A stretch of 64,000 nt of DNA from Saxidomus purpurata (Eukaryota > Mollusca > Bivalvia > Venerida > Veneridae), in contig JAFMSR010000017.1 in NCBI GenBank assembly GCA_022818135.1, forward strand, positions 10,443,580 to 10,507,579. Reading direction: 5' to 3'. Shown piece after piece: positions 44,959-56,774 of the stretch. Position numbers and translations under genes: made by a program. The notes below the pieces were generated by a model. That model was not told the DNA's origin. It did not search any database and saw only the letters and a list, made by a program, of their open reading frames with translations. Positions within the stretch are counted from its first letter, which is position 1, and the number at the start of each line of letters is the position of its first letter.

Positions 44959-45774
44959 CAGTCTCAGTACACCGTATAGCGTAAACGGACGTCCAACATA
45001 TAACAAAATTTTCTATCCGTTCGTGTCCGTTCACATGCGTTTCTTTTCAGTTTCTCATGCGGCGCCTACGCTCCTTGTCCGGCGATGTTCGTTCCATCCG
45101 GTGGAAGGTTTTGAGCATGTTCAAAATTTGGAACGTACACCACCGGACAAAGTTGTCCGTTAGATGTACGGTAGCAATGCGCTTGAATGCGTTTTGTTCG
45201 TTACTCGTGCGTTCCTTATTCTGTACTTGTCCGGTTCGCATCCGTTCTTGTCCGGTAGACCTGATTCACGGACATGCAACGGATGTAACGTATGTTCAAC
45301 GGACGATAACTGACAAGAAACGCATAGGAACTGATAAATAACGGACGTAAAAGAACAAGGAACGCATAGGAACTGACAAGAAACTGACAAGGAACGCAGG
45401 GGAACTGATAAATAACGGACGTGAAACGATGGTCCACCGGACAAAACTGATGAATAATGATATAAAACGTTGTCCGTCACGTGACCGGTAGAAATACGTT
45501 CGTCAAACGTTGAAGAACGTTTTGTCAGTTTGTCATGCGTTGCACCTACGTTTTAAGCAGTACAAGTCCGCTGCTAGAACGGTGATGTCCGTTAATTGAA
45601 CGTTGTTCGTCCTGTATATGTGCGTTGATCGTGCGATCATTGTGCGTTTTGTCCGTTTTATACGCCCCATACACTGAGCAGCAGCGGGGGATGCCTATCG
45701 TCACCGGGTAACTTTCTGCCGCATTTTTTCTATACGTTGGACGTCCGTTAACGCTATACGGTGTAGTGTGACTG
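44959..45774. mobile_element. Family G: ~815-bp non-autonomous DNA element with ~42-bp TIRs
   Basis: Left end CAGTCTCAGTACACCGTATA continuing GCGTAAACGGACGTCCAAC. The right end is its complement (GTTGGACGTCCGTTAACGC, TATACGGTGTAGTGTGACTG) with about five differences. Similarity extends weakly ~8 bp outward, so the exact boundary is uncertain and no clear target duplication was found. The interior is dense in CG-containing words (GTCCGTT, AACGGACGT, GGAACGCA, CAGTTT.TCATGCG) arranged as degenerate direct and inverted repeats. Open frames inside (up to 106 codons, both strands) mirror these words and are not genes. Confidence 0.75.
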
Positions 45775-45849
45775 ACACATAAGCGCACAATAGAAAAAAG
45801 ATGTTTGTTTTTAGTGGATATGGAATACTTTCTCAACGTAAAGTGATGC

Positions 45850-46000
45850 AACAATTTTCACACGTTCATTCATGTTTCGTTAATATTGAAATTGTATCAC
45901 TTTTCGTAGATATATTCTATATCCGCTGAATAAATAATCGTAAAACTCTGACATTTAAAGTAAAATCAAACGCATTAAAACATTTATAGTTACTTTACTT
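45850..46000. other. Short AT-rich spacer
   Basis: Nothing recognised. Confidence 0.3.
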
Positions 46001-46002
46001 AA

Positions 46003-46171
46003 GAAATAATCTATGACTTGGAGTGCTTTATCGAAAGTGAAGCATTCCCCGGAGGTGATGTGCCTGGCGGAATAATTTACGAGGGCGAAGCCCGAGTGAA
46101 TTATTACGCAGGCACATTACCGACGGGAATGCTTCAATTTCGATAAAGCACTCCAAGCCATAGATTATTTC
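46003..46171. mobile_element. Foldback element (~169 bp, ~75-bp arms)
   Basis: GAAATAATCTATGACTTGGA at the left is inverted as TCCAAGCCATAGATTATTTC at the right. Pairing continues inward through GTGCTTTATCGAAA, GAAGCATTCCC and TGTGCCTG to a short centre (GAGGGCGAAGCCC). Almost the whole element is one hairpin. Confidence 0.85.
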
Positions 46172-46378
46172 AATTCTTATAAGCCGATTTTTTTTTAAAC
46201 TATCGTAAGTACTACAGACCTTTTTTCAGTTCGGCGGTATTTGTAAAATAGCATAAATAGTGGCTGTTGGAATTCACTCCCCTATTCGGGCAACCATTCA
46301 AGATATCATACATAACTATATTATACAAATTTATTTTATTTTAGTTTAATCATCTAATACATAAAATTTATTGTTTCA

Positions 46379-46811
46379 GTAATTATAGAGTTTTCTCAGT
46401 GAAATAAAAGTGATAATCCCCAGTTTTGAAACAGTGGAATTACCATTTTTATTTTTCACTGTTTTTGCAATCTTTAACCCGGATTAACGTCAAAAAGTAT
46501 ACCGAGCGTAATTAATGCTGGAAACCATGCGACGATGACGTCGTCAAAATGACGTCATTTGCGCATGTTTTCTGGGGGGATGGGGGTTCCCGCGATTTTC
46601 GATATTTTATAGAAACAAACTCAATAAAAGTAGAGTTTTAACCATAAAATAAACAGAAAAATTGTTGGTATCCGTGTAGTATCACGATAATTTCACTCGT
46701 GAACACCAAAAAAAGTTATTTTCACTCGTGGCTGCGTCACTCGTGAACATATCACTTTTGGTGCCCACTCGGTGAAATTATAACGTGATCTTACACCGAA
46801 ACCAACAATTA
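46379..46811 (+). mobile_element. Repeat family E, copy 3
   Basis: Full-length direct copy: GAGTTTTCTCAGTGAAATAA, the GACGATGACGTCGTCAAAAT core, and the terminal hairpin 46661-46811 with ~54-bp arms. Confidence 0.85.
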
Positions 46812-46819
46812 TCCTCTAT

Positions 46820-47880
46820 ATAAAAGAAATAACTGACTGTGACATAATGCAAAAGACGTCAGATTTAGAACCTAACAAAGCAGACAATCGATTAAATGCG
46901 TACCGTTAATTTGAACAGTACAGGAGTTATGACGTCAGTGTGATGACGTAAACGTTTTCATTCATTGTTTTGTCTCCCGGAATCCTGAATTTTCTTTGCC
47001 TTTTTAAAGGAAAAGAAGGTGGGGGTATTCCAAGGCTTACTTGACGCAATCAAAAATAATATTTAGGTTCTTAAACACAACTATTTCATGCGACTGGTGT
47101 ATTTATACAGATATTATTTCTATTTTTGTATTTTATTTTCTGCGCGGGAGTAAATTAGAAAAATAGGAAGGAGCTACTGCCATGTCCGGAAGTCCGCCTT
47201 CTTTTCCGAGTGCTTTAATCATATTAATGCACTGGAATTGACTATAGAAATATACCATAGGCATATTAGAATTATATATAATGAATTAGATAGGAAAACA
47301 AACTGAAGTAGTTTTAAATCGCCTATTAAGTTATAATTTCGTAATCACATCCATAAATCATGGGCTAGATGTCAAATTATCAAACAATGCAGTAAATATG
47401 AACATTAAGTGTACAAAGCAAACATCTATTAGACTAAGTGTCCAATTCAAATCTGCCGTAACAATCTACATTTAATTTATAATGATACTATTTACGTAGA
47501 AGAATATTTGAAGGTAAGCTGAAATACTATATCCTTTGCGTAGGAAAAAAAGCACAATTTTTCCTCATATCTCGTACATAGAAGATCATAGTTGCCTAAC
47601 TAATGAATGAAGTCATACCAAAACATCTCCATTACTGGTGATTATTTAATGGGTTGGCCCGATCTTTATCTACTGTATCTATTATGCACGTTACCGAAAA
47701 CCTAACGATGCATGCAATCTACATTTTTCTGTCCTTAATTAGTTTAAATCGTTATTTGACTTGATAGTTTTATTTATTTATTCTTTGCGTGCATCTTTAT
47801 TTATTAATTTTGTTTTAATGTTTCACACACAAAAAAAGAGAAGAAGTGCGGATCACCGTCAATAGTTGTTAGTTAGACTA
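46820..47880. other. AT-rich stretch, nothing recognised
   Basis: No gene or shared repeat seen. Confidence 0.3.
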
Positions 47881-47884
47881 ATGT

Positions 47885-47990
47885 CACAGGGTGACGAAAA
47901 TGCGAAGCCAGTCTTGGACTCGAATCCGAGACCCTTCGCTTACAGAGCCAATGCACTCCCGACAGAACTATGCGGCCACTTACACCCCCT
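47885..47990 (-). mobile_element. SINE with a tRNA-like head
   Basis: Minus strand: GGCCGCATAGTTCTGTCGGG, then GGATTCGAGTCC (clear B box). A related copy follows at 48135-48235. Not foldable as a functional tRNA. Confidence 0.5.
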
Positions 47991-48134
47991 TTTGCGTAAG
48001 TAAATCAGTAACTCTGACATTGTTCCCCACTTTGTTGATTTTCAGTGTGTGCTATTAAATCAAACAATTACAAACATCGGAGAATATAAAACTTTATAAT
48101 GTTGTCACAGTCTCACGTTTGGGGGCCAAAAGTC

Positions 48135-48235
48135 ATAGAGTGTGAAATATGTGCAGCCTGACCGGGACTCGACCACAAGAGCCTTAGCTTACTTGGCGTA
48201 TGCTCTCCGGACAGAACAAACCAACTTATACATTG
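48135..48235 (-). mobile_element. SINE with a tRNA-like head, second copy
   Basis: Minus strand: GTTCTGTCCGGAGAGCATAC and GTGGTCGAGTCCCGG, the same layout as 47885-47990. Confidence 0.5.
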
Positions 48236-48239
48236 AAAT

Positions 48240-49000
48240 AGTCCGTAATCTTAATTACACTGTATGAAATTGCTTGGCCATTCCCATGTAATACCTGCCG
48301 ACCGTCAGTTAAATAAACATTGTGTTGTCCTAGGAATAGATATAAGATAAGATATGTTTGTATTGCATTTGAGAAAAAATCTACTACATTTTGTATTTAT
48401 AAAATTTTATATACATGTAATATAAATGTGCCATTTAAGCTGCTTTCATTGCAATGTACATTGGAAGAATGAAATGCTTTTGGATATGTATCAATTGTTA
48501 TTCTTATTTGGTAAGGTCCCTGTTATAAAAGTCTGTTTCGAAAATCCCCTTTTAGTTGCAGCTATAAAGTATATTAGAGACAAGTATTGGACAATATCTC
48601 TTAGTTCAAGATCACATTTTACGATTGAGCCAAATTACCTAGTGTTAAATAGGATTTTATTTTGTACGGAGCGTCAAGTTAGAAAGATATGATTTTACAC
48701 TTTTGTCAACATGAAATGACACTGACTCCTTGTCCGTTATGTCATTTGTTCTCTTTTTGGTTAATATTTATTGCCAGGGTTTTATTCCGTTTTGTCTTGT
48801 TGACAAGGGAAATGCACGGTCATCGACCCATTTCTGCGCCTTGCCACATTATCGATTCATAAACAGAAGTCTCTAATACCAAAATATACTATTCATGCAA
48901 GAAATTAAATGTGTTGCTCTCTTAATCATTTCACATTGTATCTTACGATTTGCTCTCTACGTCAAAGAATTCAACGTTTCCAACTGTTGCCATATGCTGT
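48240..49000. other. AT-rich stretch, nothing recognised
   Basis: Open frames at 48426-48692 and 48895-49191 have no recognisable domain; the second runs into the R retroposon. Confidence 0.35.
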
Positions 49001-49004
49001 TTCG

Positions 49005-49335
49005 AACATGGGTCCGTCTACACTTTTTTCCGTGGTTAGGGGTCTCGTCCTGTGACTTTGGAACGGGGGGGGTGAGGTGGGTGCGGCCCCAAAACCGGTT
49101 AAGCTCCCCAGTGGTGTTTTGCCACCGTTCCAAGGGCCCCGGTTCCTTTTGTTCGTTTTGCCTCGGTTTGCTTATGCCAGTGTTGTTGTAGTGATATTGT
49201 GGGTCATATTGTGTGTGTGGTTTGGGCGTGCATGGGTGTTGGTGTGCACTTCTGGGTGATGTGGGGTTCGTTTTGGGGAGGCTGCGTTTTTGGTACGTGG
49301 CATTCCCTGTTTGATATTATTTTTGTTTTTGTGTC
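49005..49335 (+). mobile_element. Retroposon family R, copy 6, longest
   Basis: Extends the family upstream with GGGGTCTCGTCCTGTGACTT, AAAACCGGTTAAGCTCCCCA and GTTTTGCCACCGTTCCAAGG before the shared GTGTGCACTTCTGGGTG body and the GATATTATTTTTGTTTTTG tail. Confidence 0.8.
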
Positions 49336-49523
49336 TGTTTGCATAAACCTGTTTTCATATAACTTCACAGAGTTGGTGCCAAAAACACAAGAATATGTTA
49401 TGCACCACAAACTGGCAGCAACCTTAAAGATCAAGGACACACATAGTTCTCAACTCTGTGATGCAGTAAAGAATTGAAACTGGGCGCTATGGTAATACAT
49501 GTAACAGAACTGAACATAATCAG

Positions 49524-49640
49524 AGGTATTGCTTGATATGGAACAATGGAGATTTAGAGGACGAATTTCATTTTATATGTATCTGTTCTGCATACAGTCA
49601 ACTTCGAAAACGATATCTAAAAAGTACTGCAGTATGTTAA
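49524..49640 (+). pseudogene. LINE ORF2 C-terminal fragment (zinc-knuckle-like end)
   Basis: RYCLIWNNGDLEDEFHFICI followed by CSAYSQLRKRYLK, ending in TAA at 49638-49640. The pattern C-x2-C...EDE.HF...C..Y...R is the common C-terminal motif of CR1/Jockey-type and related LINEs; the second Cys is Trp here. Degenerate flanking sequence continues as a likely 3' UTR to AATAAAGAAATCTTGAATCT near 50075. Confidence 0.7.
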
Positions 49641-50094
49641 GCCAAGTGTGGCAAAGTTCATCGAATAAATGCAGTGTACGAACTATAATATCATGTTGAA
49701 ACTTAGTAAATATGTTTATGAAGCTATGCGATCAGACAAAGTCTTACTACCACTATTGATTGATTTCAAACCACAAACTGTTTTTTATTCTAAACACATG
49801 AAAACTTGAAACCTAATTTAGTACACTATTTTGTTATTACAAACATATCTTTATCAATGTACTTAGTTCATCCTTCCTTTATGCAAACTTTATGATAGAA
49901 ATTGTGGTATTCAAATGTACTGTTTTTAATTTGGGTATTCATATAGAATGCATAATTATTTCATTTGTTAAAACATCATACTGCTACACCTATTGTGATC
50001 TTTGATATGTATATTTGTAAGAATTGTATTATGTAACAAGAAACATGTATATATGTTTACGTTTACTTACTAATAAAGAAATCTTGAATCTTTT

Positions 50095-50700
50095 GTTATA
50101 ACCAAATATTTCGTGCCCGGGCTGTAACTTCAACATGCATTGACTTGTTTAAATTTAAGACAACTTCAAACAGTGTGTTTAAATAAAAGTAAATTTACAA
50201 ATAAACAAATTCAAACTGTTTTTGTTCACACCACAAGGACATGTTATGCACAGCCTTCGGAGGGCTATCATCAAGATCAAGTTCACACATGTGACTCAAA
50301 CTTGTAATAAATGGTAATGTTTTCGTGTTTTGTTACTTGGTGGTACTTTCTACATGCATTGACTAATCTGGAAATTACTTCTTGCAGTTGTTGTTCATAC
50401 TGTGCCTGCTTTAGGTCAACGTCACATTTTAGGAAAAAACGTCATAAGTCTATAAACTTTGTTCTGAAGGTAACCTCATGAAGACAGCATTCAATATCTA
50501 TGTTTCAACCAGTTTCAATGGACATTCAATATCTATGTTTCAACCAGTTTCAATGACACTTTAGGGCTTTCATATCTCCAAAAGCTGTCGAAGAATTTGT
50601 TGAGAGTTTGGGAAAATATAAATCTAAATAATCCGTTTTTCAACAACATTTGTCCAAGGTCAATGCCAAAATTACGAGCCATAGGCGACAGGAATGCATT
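50095..50700 (+). repeat. Degenerate pearl-like core units and a 35-bp tandem duplication
   Basis: TTTCGTGCCCGGGCTGTAAC, CATGCATTGACT (twice) and ATCAAGTTCACAC / GGTCAACGTCAC resemble pearl cores. At 50488-50556 CATTCAATATCTATGTTTCA plus ACCAGTTTCAATG is duplicated exactly in tandem. Confidence 0.5.
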
Positions 50701-50709
50701 TGATTAATC

Positions 50710-53480
50710 AAATGTTCTAAATGACAATGGCCAAGGCCACTTTTTGGTTCAAAAACTATGTGCTATTCTTTAAACTTCTATATTTCCAAAAAGGATCTAA
50801 ATGTTTTGGTATTCATCTACGCTATTTATTTGCCCTTACCTTACATTCCTTTTTGAAAGTTTGGAAGCGTCTTTATAACAGATTGAGATGGGACTGGCTG
50901 AGCGGCCTACGTAACTCCTAGAAATTACGTTTTACGGTACATTTTACGTGTATGAAAACACACACATTTTAATGTTTATTTAACATGCTCATATGCTGGT
51001 TAAAAACTATACAAGTCAAATTTGAAAAAACAAACACTGGTCCGTTTTCATGAATGAACTCCATTAAAGTTTCTTAACATAATATCAACATTTACAGTCG
51101 CACTATATGATAACTTGCACAAACTAAAATAGTTTAAATCAGCTTACCTGTGGTTTTGTTAAAACACCATGACAAAATGTAAGCACGTCTTCTATGCACA
51201 GCGAACTCTATTATTTAAAACTTAGTTCTTTGTCACATAAAGTTTGCATTCTCACAATGTGTTATATCAACCGAATTTCAGTGCATATCTTGTAAAGTGT
51301 CATATTACAAATAGTCATGTAACTATTTTAAGTGTCCTATTATATACCAGTAAAGATGATTTCGTTCGAAAAGCGACACAAATAAAGCAAAAAGTCAGTA
51401 TTACCATAGCAGAAATATGATCTTATCTGTATAATCTCGCTATTATATGATTAACTATGATAACCAGAGCTTTCAAAACACATAACTATATCCAATTACA
51501 TTAACATTGAGGAAACTTTTGATAAGATAGTCCGCATGATGCATAGTGAGTCACTGCAAAACGGAGTGTTCAATATCCCCTAAATAAAGCCACGTCGTTT
51601 TATTCGTGAGCGGTTTACTTCCGCCTAGTTTTGCTAGTTTCTATTTTAGATTCATTAATTTCAAGCTCTATAGGTCTAACTAGCGAATTAAAAAACTGAT
51701 ATTTACAATTTATGGTTTTGTAAATGTATACAATTTATCTCCAGTACGCTTTGTAGTTTAAGTAAAAACACGTGCACGGTAACTCAACTGCTTGACAAAG
51801 TACGATTTGTTTGGCTCTAAAATAAATTGGAGTAAACTATATGCTCTTAAACTAATGACTCCCAATAATGCTGAAACACTAAAAAAATAAAACTTTTCAA
51901 GGGTTTTATAAATGTTGTTTGGCTTTAATTACGTGTAATATGTACTTTAGTAACATTTGGTAGTAGATCATAAACAAATACGCCCTTCGTTATTCTGCAA
52001 AATACGTTCGAGTTAGTTTATACTAATTTATTTTAGCTCCATTGTGAAGAAAGCCTGTAGCTCGTCGAGCCACTCTCGAGTCCGTTTCCTGAAACAAACG
52101 AGTACTGGTATCAAAATGAGGAGATACGGTTGTGACCCGCTTTAGAAATTAAATTGAAATTTACTTTATAATTCGGTTCTACTATACTACTTCCGTAATA
52201 TTTACACTTTTTCTATTTTGGATAAGCCAGTCCTATTACAATCATACTACAGTAGTATTCTTTTAGTCACTGAACAACAGTATATTTACTCGATTGCTGA
52301 GTGCAGTGAGAATGGTTTACTCACCATTACATCACGTCTATATGTTTACCGATTTTGCTTCATCTTGACAGTCTGTCCCATCTGTTACATTTTCCCTTTA
52401 AACAAGAAAGAGGAGTATTTGTATCAACAATTAAAGTAAGTGCTTTTGGTTAACATGAAGCTAAAAAGTTTGTTTAAGATAGAATGTGTTAAATGTTAAA
52501 CAGCCTTGCTTAAACTTCATATACGAAAAGCGAGGAAGCTGTCTCTCGGAAGGTAAATGTAAAATTTAAAGTAAATGCAGACCTGATACAAACACTATAC
52601 TCTGTATCATGTATTTCTTATTTTCCCAGTTTCTAAAGGAATGCAATATATAAATTTTGTTTGTGAACCAAGGCACACTTATCATTAACAAATCCAGAAC
52701 TGTTGTCATATTTGTTCTGAATTATGTATTAACATTCGGATGTCGCTAATTCAATTTCTTTTTGGAAGATATCTTAAAAAGTGACCGGCACCAAAGCTCT
52801 ACATTCCGCAGAATTTAATTTTATTTCTCTTTAACCCTCAGATATAATCATGTACTTACTTACTTATCGGTTTCAGTACTCCAGGTTACCACAAACACTA
52901 TGTTTACTGAACATCACATACACACATTTCCCAGTATAATATTAAATAATTTGTCTACGTAATAAACAAAGCATGCAGCAATTGCTTAACAATTTTGTTT
53001 TGAAATTGTATATTTTATTCATGAAAGCATATCGTAGATATCTAAAGAACTTAAAGAGAGGTTGTCAAGAAGTTCCTGATTTATTTTAATCTTACAACAA
53101 GCGATATATGGGATATTCGAAGCGTACGTAATACTTCTATAAATCTTTAATATAACACGCATCCCACAGATGATTGCATTTCTAAAACGTAAAAGATATT
53201 GGAAGTCTGGTGTATTCTGCTGTCTATCACACTAAATAAATTATTCATTATGAAATTGCCGAACAGCTTTAACGAGGTATTGTATAAACACATTTCATAT
53301 TTCATACAGAAGCTAATAGAATAAAAACCAGAACTATCACTCGAAAGTGTTAAGTACTAAATAAGCAATTTTAGAGGCTGGAACTTCCTGACTAATCTTA
53401 TCTTATCTCATGAAAATTCAACTTCTAGTCTGTGATATATAATAAACACAATGATGCCTGATCTCCACTGCTTTTGAATT
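50710..53480. other. AT-rich stretch; one fragment of a SINE tail near 52013
   Basis: GTTAGTTTATACTAATTTAT then TTTAGCTCCATTGTGAA (52013-52050) matches 55595-55633 beside the SINE at 55660. Otherwise nothing recognised. Confidence 0.4.
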
Positions 53481-53482
53481 AC

Positions 53483-53950
53483 ACTAGATGCCCATGTGCA
53501 ACATGTCGAGCCTACCAGCTGTCAAAAGGACTAACTCCTTACCAAATAAAAATAGGTCAAAATACACCTTAATATTGGATAAAACATACATGTTGTACCA
53601 CAAAAAAACGATTTTTCTCTACGACCAGTAATAAAAAAGTAACAATATCAGCTATTTATAGTAACAACAAAGGGAAGTTATTCTAAAAACAAAGGTAGCT
53701 TATGGTGGTGAACATTTGTGCCAAGTAACATCAAAATCTCTCCATGCATGAAGAAGAAATGCTCCGGACAAGGTCATTCTTGAATTATTTTTGTATCTGA
53801 CCTTTAACCTTTAAGTGTGACCTTGACCTTAGAGATATGGGCCTGGTTCTTGCGCATAACCCTCCGTCGTATAGTTGTGAACATTTGAGCCAAGTAACAT
53901 CAAATTCCCTTCATGCATGAAGAAGAAATGCTCCGGACAAAGTCATTATT
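53483..53950 (-). mobile_element. Pearl/HINE-like family 3, reversed partial copy
   Basis: Reverse of 13.8-14.1 kb (GATGCCCATGTGCAACATGT, CCAGCTGTCAAAAGGACTAA) followed by core units (GAAATGCTCCGGACAAGGTC; TCATGCATGAAGAAGAAATG twice). A CAGCTCTTGTTT, like a pearl 3' terminus, occurs at 54029-54040 in the opposite sense and may belong to another fragment. Confidence 0.65.
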
Positions 53951-54044
53951 AAATTTGACCTTTAACATCTCAAAATTTTCCTTTCATAGAACAACTTTTG
54001 CATCAAGGGAGCATACGTGTTTTACAAACAGCTCTTGTTTCTCT

Positions 54045-55590
54045 TCTTTGATATTTTGGATTCAGGACTATAGACCTATACCCCATTTTCATTATCCTTC
54101 TTCCCTGATAGAACCAGTACTCCTCCTTAGTAACGCGCATAAATAGAACAGTTTCATGAGAATATTTACTGTACTTTATAGAGACCCTAACCATATTTCT
54201 TTGAAATGTATTATATTTTCATGTTCTATAAAGTGGGAAAATACTTTATTTAATATGATCTGTCAATAAGTCAACTTTCAAATTGATAATCACAGTGAAT
54301 AAAATATATCAAAAATCTAAAACACTTTTTTCAGCACAACAGTGTTTGTTCAGTACCATCACCTATATATGTTAAATAATGTTCATCTTATCAAATTTCA
54401 TTCATTTTTCTATCCATCCTAGGAATCAACACAACTTTTTTTCAGTCAAGGTCATACTCGCTTAAATTCATCTGATTCTTATTTAGAAAGACAATCTTTT
54501 CAACAATATCACTTGAAAGTCTGTTGTATCGTAAATTATTTAGCAACAGTCCCGCACTAAAATAATCTCTGTTTGAACGGACGTCGCCGGACTAGCTAGC
54601 AGGCGCCTAGCAACAACAACCTCGGGTAATCGGCGTTAGTTTTTTGACCACTGCTAAAAAGTATCATCTTCAGGTAATACCGACGCTCGTCCTGAGTAGA
54701 ACAATCTGGTGAACCGTAAGAAATGAAGTCCAGTTTCCGCGTTTAGCAGGTGTCTCTTTATTAGAGTGTGTCTCAATATCTGGTTTCTTCAATGGTAAGT
54801 CGTCTAAACATGATTCTAGACATTCCTGGGTAGCTATGCTTTGAAAAACGTGACAGCTTGTTGTACCCGGAATGGAAGTGTCGCCAACGCTGTAGTTGAT
54901 TAAGCAGTGTCAACTGATGTCCATGTTCCAATTGTTGTTGCGCACACATGTTTCTACTTTGCCCTGGATATTAAATTTCTCAACACACTTTTTTCAGTCT
55001 GTACGTTATGTTTTGCCCCGCGGGACGTTCAGGCATAGCACGTGTCATAATGACATCAGTCTTTATCTCCCATTCGTCGTTAATGTTTTGTGACGGTAAG
55101 ACGCGACGTCAAGATCATTTTTAGAAATGGTACGAATTTTTAGGGGATGCAAAAACGGTTCAGGTGACGAGAATTATTGGTACCGAATATCAATAGAGTC
55201 ATAAATTAAGGGTGGTTTGCGAAAAGAAATGATGTTTTTTTATTGCGTCACAAGAGAGAACATCTCACTTTAGGAATTTGTATAAAAAGGATCTCTTTAC
55301 ATTTCAAAGTATAAACCTGCATTCAACGGACAAGTGTGTTGTTGTTGTGTTGCGTTTTTCTAACCAAAAATGGCTGACATTTAATGAATCTTTCTTTTGA
55401 TAAATGACGTCACGTTGTAAACAAAATTTGCAGCGGAAGTTTATAGACGGTGCAGCGTTATAAGTATGTTATCATATCGTCCAGGAGTCAACACTTTCCA
55501 TATGACAAATCACTTATTTTATTGCTTTCAGTATTTAATTAAATATTGCCTTTAAAAAGCCTGTCCCTTGTAGAACCATACCTTCGTTCA
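54045..55590. other. Unannotated stretch, nothing recognised
   Basis: No gene. A locally GC-richer patch at 54575-54640 has no motif I can name. Confidence 0.3.
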
Positions 55591-55594
55591 TTTT

Positions 55595-55857
55595 GTTTAG
55601 TTTATACTAATTTATTTTAGGTCGATTGTGAAACAAGTTATCCAACGTATATTAATCACTCTTGACACCTCATTCCTGATGGTATTCGCCGTGAGGGTAT
55701 GAGAGAAGAGAAACCAGTTTCCCTTTAAATGCTGGGCGCCAAGCAAGGGAGCTACTGGTACCATTTTTTACGTCTTTGGTATGACGCGGCCAGGGAGCGA
55801 ACCCACGACCTCCCGCACTCGAAGCGGACGCTCTACCAGTAGGCTATCGAGGCAGTT
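55595..55857 (-). mobile_element. Bivalve-type SINE with a well-kept tRNA-like head
   Basis: On the minus strand the head reads GCCTCGATAGCCTACTGGTA (A box) and GGTCGTGGGTTCGCTCCC (B box). It continues into a conserved body (GTCATACCAAAGACGT, GGTACCAGTAGCTCCCTTGC, GGCGCCCAGCATTTAAAGGG) and an AT-rich tail (AAATAAATTAGTATAAACTA). The 5' and 3' ends of the head do not pair, so it is not a tRNA gene. It would be transcribed by RNA polymerase III and mobilised by a LINE. Confidence 0.75.
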
Positions 55858-55859
55858 AT

Positions 55860-56260
55860 TCATTTTGTTTCGTACTGCGTGTTATGTTAAGCTATTACCA
55901 TCGAATGACACTTTAGGAATACATATATTCGGAAACTCGATAAGTGCACCATCTTCATCTACCTCGACGTGTATTGTTAAAACTGTCGGACAAGATGCGT
56001 AACTATACACATTACTGGCATTCAGATTTTTAACTACAGAATATTAAGTGTTGTCAGGGTAGCAAGAACCTTCTTATTTCTCGAGCATTTCGAGTAAAAT
56101 TCAAACAGCATGCCACCGAGGGCAATGGTCTTATTTCTGTTAAAGTTTTCTATCTCGGATGTTTGGCAAAAAGGGTTAGCTTCTAAAAGTATATGTTTGA
56201 ATTAGTGGTTTTCTCAAGTATTAGAGCAAGGAAACAGAATCAGGACGTACTCCTTATTTC
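55860..56260. other. Spacer, nothing recognised
   Basis: No gene or shared repeat seen. Confidence 0.3.
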
Positions 56261-56265
56261 TCTTC

Positions 56266-56770
56266 TTATTCTTTTAGACATGTTTTATTACAATCTGATG
56301 ACAGTTGTCTAATGATTTGTTCAAGAGTCACTCGGTGCGTCACTGAATGTTCAAAATATATAGTACATTCCCCACACACTAGTAACAGTATGCCACCAAA
56401 CAACTTTGATGGACCCTTAGGCCAGCAAGCAGTATTCCAAATTTCAAATGTCCTACCACTTAACATTGAACATTCATCAATAATAAGTGTGTCAGATTGC
56501 ACCATTTTCTGCAGTGCACCCTCATATTTTTTTTTTTTTTTTTTTTTTTGTAAACGACCTTACCTGTTATCGACTATGCCTACAGTCCTCAATCCATCAT
56601 ATCTATGTACAGTTATAGCAATTCCCAAGGGGATATGATGCACAAGCCACCCCAGTTGTGCATGTTAAATAACCGTTTCAGCCCCTTTCTTTCAAACCTT
56701 CAACAATGTTCTGCACAAAGGTTTTTTCGTTGATTTAGCACCCATTACCAAACTATGTTGCCCTTTTAAG
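56266..56770 (-). pseudogene. PIF1/Helitron-type helicase fragment
   Basis: Read from high to low coordinates, the minus strand gives the ordered N-terminal helicase motifs. A decayed Walker A region (GAKSTKK) is followed in another frame by FVQNIVEGLKERG (56740-56690). Next are LTCTTGVACASYPL and GIAITVHRYDGLRTVG (motif Ia region, about 56670-56590, one frame change). Walker B follows in DTLIIDECSMLSGRTFEIWN, and FGGILLLVCGE is motif III, which normally continues GDF.QLPP but here reads GECTIYFEH. A ~23-base T run (56528-56551) interrupts the segment. Such helicases occur as host PIF1 or as the helicase half of Helitron/Helentron Rep-Hel proteins. Given the many HINE-like elements, a Helitron-type origin is plausible. 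The Rep part was not found. Confidence 0.7.
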
Positions 56771-56774
56771 GCTA

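Noticed and set aside
45057..45854. Overlapping open frames of 70-106 codons on both strands
   Set aside because: They lie within or overlap TIR element G and mirror its CG-rich repeated words; no domain is present.
55790..55857. Possible tRNA gene on the minus strand
   Set aside because: A and B boxes are good, but the acceptor ends do not pair and a conserved SINE body follows.
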